A stretch of DNA of 15,557 nucleotides from Cytophagales bacterium. GTDB lineage: Bacteria > Bacteroidota > Bacteroidia > Cytophagales > UBA9547. Under the pieces are notes generated by a model. It did not search any database and was not told the origin of the DNA. It saw only the letters and a list, made by a program, of their open reading frames with translations. Where the stretch lies: assembly GCA_025360395.1 (NCBI GenBank), contig JANYCH010000166.1:1-15557 (forward strand), read 5' to 3'. This document shows, one piece after another, positions 7,198-13,998 of the stretch; position 1 is the stretch's first letter; the number at the start of each line of letters is the position of its first letter. A program made the position numbers and the translations under genes.

Positions 7198-7706
7198 TGA
7201 GCTCTAATAAAGAGAATCTCTTCAGAAGCGAAGCGCAAATACTAGAATCAAGCAAAAATTTTCTTAATAAAGAAAATACTACGTTTGAGGAGTATAAAGA
7301 TTCCTTTAAAGAACTTTGTTTTAATTATTCTGAGTTGCTTGATCAGACCAAGCTTATTACCAGGGTTAGTGACAAATTACAAAATAAGCTTAATAGTGCT
7401 TACGAGTCTCTGGAAACAAAAAATATTGAACTGCAAAGCACAATAGATGAACTTACCAAGGCCAGAGTTGGCAGAAAAGCCCAAACCATCATTCTCTTTT
7501 TAGGGCTTTCTCTTTTTATACTGGAAGAAATAGTTTTAGAGCCTTTTATTGATAATTATTCAACAAATATTTGGCTTAGCCTGAGTATTAAACTGATAAT
7601 AGCTTTGCTTTTAAAACCTTTAGAATCTTTTGTGGAAGGATTTCTTTTGAAAGCTGCCAAAAAAGCCGAAACCGGTGTGATCAATTCACCTGTTACTGCT
7701 GTTTAG
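7197..7706 (+). CDS. coiled-coil protein with two C-terminal membrane helices, putative SiaC-responsive output
   Basis: I do not recognise a named family for this 169-residue protein. Residues about 30-90 form a charged amphipathic helix or coiled coil. Within it, YSELLDQTKLITRVSDKLQNKL (44-65) resembles the helical stalk seen in SiaD-type cyclases and related signalling proteins ('Y..LL..T+.L.R.SD..Q..L'). Two hydrophobic stretches follow (about 96-116 and 125-141), then a short basic tail. There is no GGDEF or other catalytic domain. Its start overlaps the siaC-like stop by one base (TAATG), so expression is coupled. The position is where siaD lies in Pseudomonas. The C-terminus runs 14 bases into the 3' end of gldD on the other strand. 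Its role as membrane effector of the switch is inference. Confidence 0.75.
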   Translation: MSSNKENLFRSEAQILESSKNFLNKENTTFEEYKDSFKELCFNYSELLDQTKLITRVSDKLQNKLNSAYESLETKNIELQSTIDELTKARVGRKAQTIILFLGLSLFILEEIVLEPFIDNYSTNIWLSLSIKLIIALLLKPLESFVEGFLLKAAKKAETGVINSPVTAV

Positions 7707-8289
7707 CTTCTTTCCAATCCAGGGTATTTATCAGGTGTATAACTTCTTTTTTCATGTATTCTATGGCAGGTGCCAAAGAATCTATTTTAGTGCTTTTAAA
7801 ATATACCGCACCCCTTATAAAGTTTCGGCTGCTATCTGTAACATAAAATTGAAAAGGACTTGGTACATCGCCTGCTAGCTCAATTATTATCGCCGATTTA
7901 CCAGTAGGAGTTTTTATAATATTTTCCTCAATAGAATATGCCTTTACCTGGTGTTTGTTAGCCAATTTATATGAATCCTCAATTAATTCTTCCAAACGCT
8001 TTGTATCCTTTTTTGAAAACAAAGGTTTATAAGTAAGTTGAATATCAGCATCAAAAGAAGGATAGTAAACATTGATCCAATGCGGTTCAGCTATAGAGGA
8101 TATATCTTTTTTTATAACGGCATATTTTGAATACTCAAAGACATAAGGGTGGGTCTCTTCCAGCTGTTTATAAGAGGGCAAGGGAAGGTCTAATCTGTTG
8201 TAACCTTTTGGTTTTGGAACGTAATCCTTGGTACAGGATATAAGAAAAAATGAAATAAGGAAAGAAACTGGAAATATGAATCTAGGCAT
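7693..8289 (-). CDS. gldD: gliding motility lipoprotein GldD
   Basis: GldD is a lipoprotein required for gliding and linked to the type IX secretion machinery of Bacteroidota. The protein has a lipoprotein signal with lipobox LISC (C19), then the family hallmark TKDYVPKPKGYNRLDLPLPSY (20-40). Later blocks WINVYYPSFDADIQLTYKP and PSPFQFYVTDSSRNFIRGAVYF are also characteristic, and 198 residues is normal for the family. It is the last gene of mutY-ssb-gldD, 52 bases after ssb. In Flavobacterium johnsoniae gldE separates ssb from gldD, but here it does not. A strong hairpin lies just before the ATG. Its 3' end overlaps the convergent coiled-coil gene by 14 bases. Confidence 0.92.
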   Translation of the reverse strand: MPRFIFPVSFLISFFLISCTKDYVPKPKGYNRLDLPLPSYKQLEETHPYVFEYSKYAVIKKDISSIAEPHWINVYYPSFDADIQLTYKPLFSKKDTKRLEELIEDSYKLANKHQVKAYSIEENIIKTPTGKSAIIIELAGDVPSPFQFYVTDSSRNFIRGAVYFKSTKIDSLAPAIEYMKKEVIHLINTLDWKEAKQQ

Positions 8290-8297
8290 TTTTAACG

Positions 8298-8328
8298 TTT
8301 ACGGCAAGGAGATAATCCTTGCCGTAAA
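8298..8328 (-). promoter_or_regulatory. 13-bp perfect hairpin in the ssb-gldD gap, directly before the gldD start
   Basis: TTTACGGCAAGGA (8298-8310) pairs perfectly with TCCTTGCCGTAAA (8316-8328) around a 5-nt loop. On the gldD strand the stem ends only 8 bases before the ATG, which would place it over the ribosome-binding region. No T-run follows on either strand (the gldD strand continues CGTTAAAAATG), so a classic rho-independent terminator is not clearly supported. It could act as an attenuator, a translational block, or an RNA-stability element separating abundant ssb mRNA from gldD. Confidence 0.7.
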
Positions 8329-8341
8329 GATAATGATTTAG

Positions 8342-8791
8342 TTAAAAAGGAAGGTCGTCCATTTCGTTTGCAGCTATTCCCTGAGGAATTGCATTTTCAG
8401 ACATACGGGAATAAGATGAGGTAGAACTGCCGGATTCACCGTTTTCATTACCTCCACTATTGTTAGATCCTAACATAGTAAAATTGTTAGCCCTGATTTT
8501 GGTAGCATATTTTTTTACACCATTGTCTTCCCAACTATCCGTTTTAAGGCTCCCTTCTATATAGACTAATTTTCCTTTTTTTAAGTATTGCTCAGCTATT
8601 TTTGCTAATTCTCCCCACACTTCTATGTTATGCCATTCGGTTTGGTCTACTTTATTGCCAGCTTTGTCTTTGTAAGATTCAGTTGTTGCAAGTGAAAATT
8701 TTGCTACCGATGCACCTTTGTCAAAGTGCTTAACTTCAGGATCTTTGCCTAAGTGGCCTACTAAAATTACTTTGTTTACACTACCAGCCAT
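8342..8791 (-). CDS. ssb: single-stranded DNA-binding protein SSB
   Basis: SSB coats single-stranded DNA during replication, repair and recombination and recruits partner enzymes through its C-terminal tip. Residues 1-105 form the OB-fold, with the expected start AGSVNKVILVGHLGKDPEV, the TEWHNIEVWGELA block (51-63, W53) and the KGKLVYIEGSLKTDSW strand (72-87). A Gly/Ser/Asn-rich linker (about 108-140) leads to MDDLPF at the end, the acidic hydrophobic tip used for partner binding. At 149 residues it is normal size. The gene follows mutY by 43 bases, but a perfect -7 element in that gap suggests it also has its own promoter. Confidence 0.96.
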   Translation of the reverse strand: MAGSVNKVILVGHLGKDPEVKHFDKGASVAKFSLATTESYKDKAGNKVDQTEWHNIEVWGELAKIAEQYLKKGKLVYIEGSLKTDSWEDNGVKKYATKIRANNFTMLGSNNSGGNENGESGSSTSSYSRMSENAIPQGIAANEMDDLPF

Positions 8792-8817
8792 TACTTTAAT
8801 ATTTAGGGTTTAAACTA

Positions 8818-8825
8818 CAAATGTA
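8818..8825 (-). promoter_or_regulatory. candidate -7 element for ssb
   Basis: Read on the reverse strand this is TACATTTG, a perfect TAnnTTTG match, 26 bases before the ssb ATG and just after the mutY stop. A TTG exists further upstream, inside the end of mutY, but too far away to be a normal -33 element. It would give ssb, and perhaps gldD, expression independent of mutY. Confidence 0.4.
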
Positions 8826-8834
8826 TAAAAAAAT

Positions 8835-9878
8835 CTATTTGTTAATATATTTCAAAAGTAACACCGGTTTAGCTAGGTTTTCAACTTCTTCTGGAGAATA
8901 AAATTTTAACTTTAAGTTTTCAACTTCTGTCCTTTTTAGATTGCAAACAAAAAACTTTGCTAATATTTTTTGATGTGTTAGAATGTGAATATAAGTTTCT
9001 GATAATTGAGTAAAATATATTGGATCGGTAAAATGGGAAGCTAATTCTGATTTTAATTCATCTGGCTCAAGGATCTTGTCTTTTTCAACCAGGTAATATT
9101 CAAACAATCCCGACCAGATATCTTTGTCAAATCTTTGTTTTAGCGCCTGATCATTCCCGTCTTTAAATATAACATAATTAAAAAACCTTTGCTTTATTTT
9201 TACCTTGTTAATCTTAACCGGCAACTGGGAAACTATACCATTCTTAAAAGCAAAGCAGGTTTCGTTAAAGATACAATTTGAACAATCAGGTTTTCCGGGA
9301 ATGCAGAATAATGCACCAAACTCCATAATGGCCTGATTAAAAATTGCAGGATTATCTACTGGTATAAGCTTTTCAGCAATGTTTTCGATTTTTTTTAATG
9401 TAGAAGGCAAAGAAATATCATCTGAAATGCCAAAAATCCGTGTCAGTACTCTGTAAACATTTCCGTCAACAACCGGAGTTTTCTCTCCAAAAGCAAAAGA
9501 AGCAATGGCAGCGGCGGTGTACCTACCTACACCTTTTAATTTCAGTAAACCAATGAAAGATGAGGGGAATTCTCCAGAATATTCCTCCATAATTTGTTTC
9601 GAAGCAAAATGCATGTTCCTGGCTCTTGAATAATACCCTAAACCCTGCCAGTGCCTTAAGATTACATCGGTAGAGGCAGATGCGAAATCCTGAACTGTAG
9701 GGAAATGATTTACGAACCTTTCATAATATGGAAGTCCTTGTTGCACACGAGTCTGCTGCATGATAATTTCAGAAATCCATATTTTATAAGGATCAGAAGT
9801 ATGTCTCCATGGAAGGTCGCGCTTGTTTATATAGTACCAGTTAATGAGTTTATCGGCTAAACCAGGCAAATATTGCAT
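8835..9878 (-). CDS. mutY: A/G-specific adenine DNA glycosylase MutY
   Basis: MutY removes adenine mispaired with 8-oxoguanine, preventing G-to-T mutations. All catalytic landmarks are present at the same residue numbers as in E. coli MutY: E37 in SEIIMQQTRV, the helix-hairpin-helix LKGVGRYTAAAIASFAFG (114-131), D138 in PVVDGNVYR, and the [4Fe-4S] ligands C192, C199, C202 and C208 (C-x6-C-x2-C-x5-C). The C-terminal part from about 225 is the NUDIX-like domain that recognises 8-oxoG. At 347 residues it is full length. It heads the mutY-ssb-gldD run and is divergent from the HU gene across 135 bases. The ATG at 9876-9878 fits the conserved N-terminus. Confidence 0.97.
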   Translation of the reverse strand: MQYLPGLADKLINWYYINKRDLPWRHTSDPYKIWISEIIMQQTRVQQGLPYYERFVNHFPTVQDFASASTDVILRHWQGLGYYSRARNMHFASKQIMEEYSGEFPSSFIGLLKLKGVGRYTAAAIASFAFGEKTPVVDGNVYRVLTRIFGISDDISLPSTLKKIENIAEKLIPVDNPAIFNQAIMEFGALFCIPGKPDCSNCIFNETCFAFKNGIVSQLPVKINKVKIKQRFFNYVIFKDGNDQALKQRFDKDIWSGLFEYYLVEKDKILEPDELKSELASHFTDPIYFTQLSETYIHILTHQKILAKFFVCNLKRTEVENLKLKFYSPEEVENLAKPVLLLKYINK

Positions 9879-9950
9879 TCAATTGATAATTAAAAAGTTA
9901 AATCATTCAACAAATAACTGAAACTCATTTTTTAATTAGAAAAATCGCTT

Positions 9951-9958
9951 TAAATTTG
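9951..9958 (+). promoter_or_regulatory. candidate -7 element for the HU-family gene
   Basis: TAAATTTG is a perfect TAnnTTTG match, 56 bases before the HU start, in the 135-base divergent gap with mutY. A T-run (about 9928-9933) lies where a -33 element would be, but no exact TTG is present. The rest of the gap is AT-rich and otherwise unremarkable. Confidence 0.45.
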
Positions 9959-10013
9959 CGACCCTGTTTCGTAAATAGCTAATAATCTTTGTTTTAACAT
10001 AAATTTCAAGAAG

Positions 10014-10307
10014 GTGACAAAAGCAGACGTAATTTCTAAGATCTCAGAGCAAACTGGAATTGACAAGAACGATGTTTCAGCAGCAGTTGAGGCATTTTTT
10101 ACTGTAGTAAAAGAATCAATGGAAGAAGGTGATAACATCTATATCCGTGGTTTTGGTAGTTTTATTAACAAGAAAAGGGCTCAAAAGGTAGCCAGAAATA
10201 TCTCCAAAAATACTGCTATTGTAATTGAAGAACATTATGTTCCTCATTTTAAACCTTCAAAAGAGTTTGTAGCAGTTATTAAAAAAAGTAAAAAAATCAA
10301 AGATTAA
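10014..10307 (+). CDS. HU/IHF-family DNA-binding protein
   Basis: This is a small dimeric nucleoid protein that bends DNA. The 97-residue sequence has the HU fold: helical N-terminus (TKADVISKISEQTGIDKNDVSAAVEAFFTVVKESM), the RGFGSF turn (45-50), and the DNA-binding arm (about 52-76). The arm reads ARNISKNTAIVIEEHYVPHFKPS: the RN is kept, but the proline that follows it in most HU proteins (RNP, used to intercalate DNA) is Ile63 here. A lysine-rich tail (KKSKKIKD) ends the protein. The start is GTG at 10014; reading back in frame there is a TAA and no ATG. It is followed after 21 bases by a TPR gene, and both probably share one transcript. It is not possible to separate HU from IHF subunit by sequence alone. 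Confidence 0.93.
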   Translation: MTKADVISKISEQTGIDKNDVSAAVEAFFTVVKESMEEGDNIYIRGFGSFINKKRAQKVARNISKNTAIVIEEHYVPHFKPSKEFVAVIKKSKKIKD

Positions 10308-10328
10308 GTATTTGGGTCAAAGTAACAG

Positions 10329-11162
10329 ATGAACAGGCAACAACTTATTATTGTATTTGCATCCGTTGCTTTGGTTTTAACCCTTTTTTCTTTGCCAAAG
10401 GTTTTATTAAACAAAGAAGAAAAAGAACTTGAAAATTCTGCAACTCTTGAAAAAGAACAACCCAATACTCCTAAGAAAGGACATGGCATTGTTTCATTTT
10501 CCTCTTCAGATAAGTTTAGGGCTGAAAAATTTAAAAAAAAGTTATTAACTGCCGAATTTTCTAATTCCATTATTTTATTAGATTCTTTGGCATCTGTTTA
10601 CAACAATAAAGGGCTTTACGATAGTACTGCTTTTTATTACGAGAAGACTCTTTTAAAATATAATAATGTTGCTGGTTTTGTAGCAATTGGCGACGCTACT
10701 TATAAAGCTTATTATTTTGCTACTGACGATGAGGTTGCAGCAGAGTGGGCTTTGAAAACCCAGCAATATTATCAAAAAGTGCTGGATAAGGATCCTTCCA
10801 TGCTGGATGTGAAAGCCAGAATGGCCATGACTTATACAAAAGGGAAGAACCCAATGAAAGCGGTACTTACTTTAAGGGAAGTTTTGGAAAAAGATCCTGA
10901 AAACGAACAGGCTTTGTTAAATATCGGATTACTTTCGGTTCAATCTGGTCAATTTGAAAAGGCCATTGAAAGGTTTAAAAAATTGTTAACCCTCAATAAA
11001 AGCAATTGGCTGGGAACATTTTATTTAGGGATTGCTTACAATGAAACAGGCAAAAAAGAATTGGCAAAAGAATGCTTTGCCAAAGTAATTGCCAACGAAA
11101 AAGAAGTGCAGATTAAAGAGGCTGCAGAACAATATTTAAAACAATTATCAATTAACCCTTAA
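10329..11162 (+). CDS. membrane-anchored TPR-repeat protein
   Basis: This 277-residue protein starts with an uncleaved signal-anchor helix (about 6-24, LIIVFASVALVLTLFSLP) and a short charged linker, placing the rest outside the cytoplasmic membrane. Tetratricopeptide repeats are readable at about 82-115 (LDSLASVYNNKGLYDSTAFY), 158-191 (MLDVKARMAMTYTKGKNPMK), 192-225 (EQALLNIGLLSVQSGQFEKA) and 226-259 (WLGTFYLGIAYNETGKKELA). No enzymatic motif is visible. Its place between a HU gene and the small basic protein and RNase G genes is an arrangement I associate with Bacteroidota gld neighbourhoods. A scaffold role in envelope assembly is plausible but unproven. Confidence 0.85.
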   Translation: MNRQQLIIVFASVALVLTLFSLPKVLLNKEEKELENSATLEKEQPNTPKKGHGIVSFSSSDKFRAEKFKKKLLTAEFSNSIILLDSLASVYNNKGLYDSTAFYYEKTLLKYNNVAGFVAIGDATYKAYYFATDDEVAAEWALKTQQYYQKVLDKDPSMLDVKARMAMTYTKGKNPMKAVLTLREVLEKDPENEQALLNIGLLSVQSGQFEKAIERFKKLLTLNKSNWLGTFYLGIAYNETGKKELAKECFAKVIANEKEVQIKEAAEQYLKQLSINP

Positions 11163-11175
11163 AAATTTTAAAATT

Positions 11176-11265
11176 ATGCCTTGCGGTAAAAAAAGGAAAA
11201 GACACAAAATGGCTACCCATAAAAGGAAGAAAAGACTAAGAAAAAACAGGCATAAAAAGAAATAG
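11176..11265 (+). CDS. 29-residue basic ribosomal-type protein (AURKAIP1/COX24 domain)
   Basis: A complete tiny ORF runs from ATG at 11176 to TAG at 11263-11265 and encodes MPCGKKRKRHKMATHKRKKR followed by LRKNRHKKK. Almost half the residues are Lys or Arg. The HKMATHKRKKRLRKNRHKKK core matches the short AURKAIP1/COX24 (DUF1713) domain found in mitochondrial mS38 and in mini-proteins of bacterial small ribosomal subunits (bS22-like). It lies 13 bases after the TPR gene and ahead of a terminator-like hairpin, which supports it as a real translated gene. Association with the 30S subunit is inferred from the family. Gene finders with a length cut-off would miss it. Confidence 0.85.
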   Translation: MPCGKKRKRHKMATHKRKKRLRKNRHKKK

Positions 11266-11286
11266 GCTATAGTGCCCATTTCCTTC

Positions 11287-11316
11287 GCCCGACTTGATAA
11301 CAGGTCGGGCTTTACT
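11287..11316 (+). terminator. hairpin terminator after the small basic protein gene
   Basis: GCCCGACTTG (11287-11296) pairs with CAGGTCGGGC (11301-11310) around an ATAA loop: 10 bp with one G-U wobble, GC-rich at the base, followed by TTTACTTGTTT. It separates the HU-TPR-small protein run from RNase G, whose GTG lies 37 bases further on. The T-tract is imperfect, so partial read-through into rng is possible. Confidence 0.75.
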
Positions 11317-11347
11317 TGTTTAATCTTTACTTTATAAAACTCTAAAA

Positions 11348-12904
11348 GTGGCTAATGAACTATTTATCAATTCATCTGCAAAAGAAGATAGAATTGCACT
11401 TGTCCAGGATAAGAGGTTAGTCGAGTTTAATGTAGAAAGCAAAGGCAATAATTTTACGGTCGGGGATATTTACCTTGGAACTATCAAAAAGGTAATTCCA
11501 GGCCTGAATGCTGCTTTTGTGGAACTAGGTTATGAAAAAGACGCCTTTTTACACTATTTGGATTTAGGTCCGAATATTCGTTCGCTTATGAAATATGTGA
11601 AAGCAGTTCAAAGCAATGATAAAACTATTAACAACAAATTAAATGGCTTTAAGCTTGAACCTGAAACTGATAAGACAGGTAAAATGGCACAGCTGTTCAC
11701 AAAAAACAACCAGATATTAGTACAGGTTGTTAAAGAACCTATTTCTACCAAAGGTCCAAGACTTTCCTGTGAGCTTTCCCTTGCCGGAAGGTATATTGTA
11801 TTGGTCCCTTTCTCTAAATCAGTAAGCATTTCTAAAAAAATCGCTGATAAAGAAGAAAGGAATAGACTTATTAAATTGATTACTTCAATTAAGCCGGAAA
11901 ACTTTGGTGTCATAATCAGAACTGTTGCCCAAGGCAAAGAAGTTGCTGAGCTAGATAAAGACATGAAATCCCTTCTTAAAAAATGGGACGATGGTTTTAA
12001 CGCACTAAAAACTGCAAAATCAACTGATTTGATTATTGGTGAAATAGGCAGGGCTTCTTCAATATTGAGAGACCTTTTGAATGAAAGCTTTGATAACATC
12101 ACTGTTGATTCCAAAGAGTTGTATGAAGAGATCAAAGGGTATATCAAAACCATTGCTCCTGACAAGGAAAAGATCCTCAAACATTACACTGGTAAGACCA
12201 AAATTTTCGAACATTTTGGTTTTGAAAAGCAGCTTAAATCTTTATTTGGCACTACTGTTAGCTTGCCTAACGGTGGTTATTTAATCATTGAGCAGACTGA
12301 AGCTTTACATGTTGTAGACGTTAACAGCGGAAACAAAAGTACTCATGAGGAAAGCCAGGAAAGCACTGCGCTTTCAGTGAACCTTGATGCCTGTAAAGAG
12401 CTAGCAAGACAGTTTAGGTTAAGGGACCTTGGTGGAATTATTGTTGTCGATTTTATTGACATGAAGAACCCTGACCACAGGAACCAGCTATTTGAAAAAA
12501 TGCGGGACGAAATGGTTTATGACCGTTCCAAATACACAATCCTTCCTTTAAGCAAGTTTGGTTTAATGCAGATTACCAGGCAAAGGGTAAGGCAGGCTGT
12601 ACATGTTACGAATAAAGAAAATTGCCCTACTTGTAACGGTACTGGAAAAATTAGTTCTAGCATTGCAGTGACTGATATAATTGAGAACAATATCCATCAT
12701 CTGATCACAAAGCAAAACGAGAAAAAAATTGTCATCACAATGCATCCTTTTGTATATTCTTACTATACCAAAGGTTTAATTTCAAAACAAATGCAGTGGT
12801 ATTTAAAATACAAGAAATGGGTAACACTAATACCTGATACTACTCTTGCTATGATTGAATACAAATTTTTAAATGATTTAGGTGAAGAAATAGAATTAAT
12901 GTAA
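11348..12904 (+). CDS. rng: ribonuclease G/E family endoribonuclease
   Basis: RNase G/E cuts single-stranded AU-rich RNA, processing rRNA ends and starting mRNA decay. The S1 domain begins at about residue 37 (VGDIYLGTIKKVIPGLNAAFVELGYEKDAFLHY) and is interrupted by a lysine- and asparagine-rich insert at about 75-118 before it closes with QILVQVVKEPISTKGPRLS. The catalytic aspartates are D324 in HVVDVNSG and D368 in IVVDFIDM, and the zinc-link CPTC is at 426-429. At 518 residues it lacks the long C-terminal degradosome tail of E. coli RNase E, so RNase G is the better name. The start is GTG at 11348, matching the family N-terminus (ANELFINSSAKEDRIALVQD). Its TAA overlaps the ATG of gldB by one base, so the two are translationally coupled. 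Confidence 0.93.
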   Translation: MANELFINSSAKEDRIALVQDKRLVEFNVESKGNNFTVGDIYLGTIKKVIPGLNAAFVELGYEKDAFLHYLDLGPNIRSLMKYVKAVQSNDKTINNKLNGFKLEPETDKTGKMAQLFTKNNQILVQVVKEPISTKGPRLSCELSLAGRYIVLVPFSKSVSISKKIADKEERNRLIKLITSIKPENFGVIIRTVAQGKEVAELDKDMKSLLKKWDDGFNALKTAKSTDLIIGEIGRASSILRDLLNESFDNITVDSKELYEEIKGYIKTIAPDKEKILKHYTGKTKIFEHFGFEKQLKSLFGTTVSLPNGGYLIIEQTEALHVVDVNSGNKSTHEESQESTALSVNLDACKELARQFRLRDLGGIIVVDFIDMKNPDHRNQLFEKMRDEMVYDRSKYTILPLSKFGLMQITRQRVRQAVHVTNKENCPTCNGTGKISSSIAVTDIIENNIHHLITKQNEKKIVITMHPFVYSYYTKGLISKQMQWYLKYKKWVTLIPDTTLAMIEYKFLNDLGEEIELM

Positions 12905-13998
12905 TGAAAAAAATTTTTTCAATTTTAACACTTACAAAAGGAGGCTTCGGTCTCCTTTTTGTTTTGGCGATCGGGATTTTAATTTCTGGTTGTGATAAAA
13001 ATGATGGGGTAAGAAATGACACTACTTTCTTCAGCTTCTCATCAAAAAAGGATTGTGATGATATAGATATTTCTAAAATCAAGCAGGGAGTAAATATAAA
13101 CCGTCTTGAGGATCAGATTATAAATTTTAAATCGCAGGATGACGCTTCAGAATTTCTAAGAAAATATCCATCCATAGCCAATCAGTTTTTAATGGAAGAC
13201 AAATATCCTAAAGGTGTTGTGGCAAAGAACCTTTTTTTGCTTTCACAGGATACAGCAATAAAAGCGATGTACAACCAGGTAAAAGGAAAGTATGGTGATA
13301 TAAAAGATATTGAATTGGAATTTAGTGATGCATTTGCCCACATACTTTATTATTACCCGGATTTTAAAATTCCTAAAATTTATACAATCATATCAGGATT
13401 GGGAATAGAAACTTTTGTTTCAGATAGTATTATAGTTTTGGGTCTGGATTATTTTATAGGACCCGAAGCTAAATACAAACCAAGAGATCCTAATGGTCAG
13501 ATTTTTCCTGATTATATACTAAGACGATATCAGAAACCATTTATTGTTCCCGCTTGTATGCTTTATATTTCCAATAAGTATAACAAGGTAGACATGCTGG
13601 ATAATACTTTACTGGCTGAAATGATATATTACGGAAAGGCTTACAAATTTGTCAAAACTATGATGCCTTGTATTGATGATACATTGATAATAGGTTATAC
13701 CGGCGAACAAATGAAGAACACAAGGTCCCATGAAACTGTGATATGGGGTCACTTGATTGAACGAAAAGCTATTTATGAAACCAGTCATTTTATCAAAACC
13801 AAATACACAGGAGAAAGGCCTTATACTGCCGAAATCGGTCCTAAATGTCCAGGAAAAATTGGAACCTGGCTTGGGTGGAGAATTGTTGATAAATATATGC
13901 TTTCACATCCGGATTCAAGTTTTCAGCAGATTATGAAAACAACAAATTCAAAGAAGCTTTTTATAGAATCTAAATATAAACCCGAAGATGCAAAATAG
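12904..13998 (+). CDS. gldB: gliding motility lipoprotein GldB
   Basis: GldB is a lipoprotein needed for gliding in Flavobacterium. This 364-residue protein carries a long N-terminal signal ending in lipobox ISGC (C30), then a family-typical body: FLRKYPSIANQFL (84-96), LGLDYFIG (179-186), LLAEMIYYGKAYKF (236-249) and the strongly conserved GPKCPGKIGTWLGWRIV (312-328). The ATG at 12904 overlaps the rng stop by one base. The +2 residue after the lipid cysteine is Asp; in E. coli that would retain the protein in the inner membrane, but the rule is not established for this phylum. In F. johnsoniae gldC follows gldB; no gldC-like frame follows here. GldB proteins look distantly like zinc peptidases, but I see no intact HExxH. 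Confidence 0.92.
   Translation: MKKIFSILTLTKGGFGLLFVLAIGILISGCDKNDGVRNDTTFFSFSSKKDCDDIDISKIKQGVNINRLEDQIINFKSQDDASEFLRKYPSIANQFLMEDKYPKGVVAKNLFLLSQDTAIKAMYNQVKGKYGDIKDIELEFSDAFAHILYYYPDFKIPKIYTIISGLGIETFVSDSIIVLGLDYFIGPEAKYKPRDPNGQIFPDYILRRYQKPFIVPACMLYISNKYNKVDMLDNTLLAEMIYYGKAYKFVKTMMPCIDDTLIIGYTGEQMKNTRSHETVIWGHLIERKAIYETSHFIKTKYTGERPYTAEIGPKCPGKIGTWLGWRIVDKYMLSHPDSSFQQIMKTTNSKKLFIESKYKPEDAK

Noticed and set aside
6240..7706. A SiaD-type GGDEF diguanylate cyclase
   Set aside because: No GGDEF/GGEEF motif or cyclase-sized frame follows the siaC-like gene; the next gene is 169 residues with two TM helices.
8298..8328. Classic rho-independent terminator after ssb
   Set aside because: The stem is strong but no T-run follows on the gldD strand and it lies 8 bases from the gldD start, so I list it as a regulatory hairpin.
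10304..10570. Reverse-strand 88-codon frame over the start of the TPR gene
   Set aside because: Overlaps the TPR coding region completely and has no motif.
11608..12180. Reverse-strand open frame of 190 codons
   Set aside because: Antisense shadow of the RNase G gene; Ser/Leu-rich composition typical of complement reading, with no motif.
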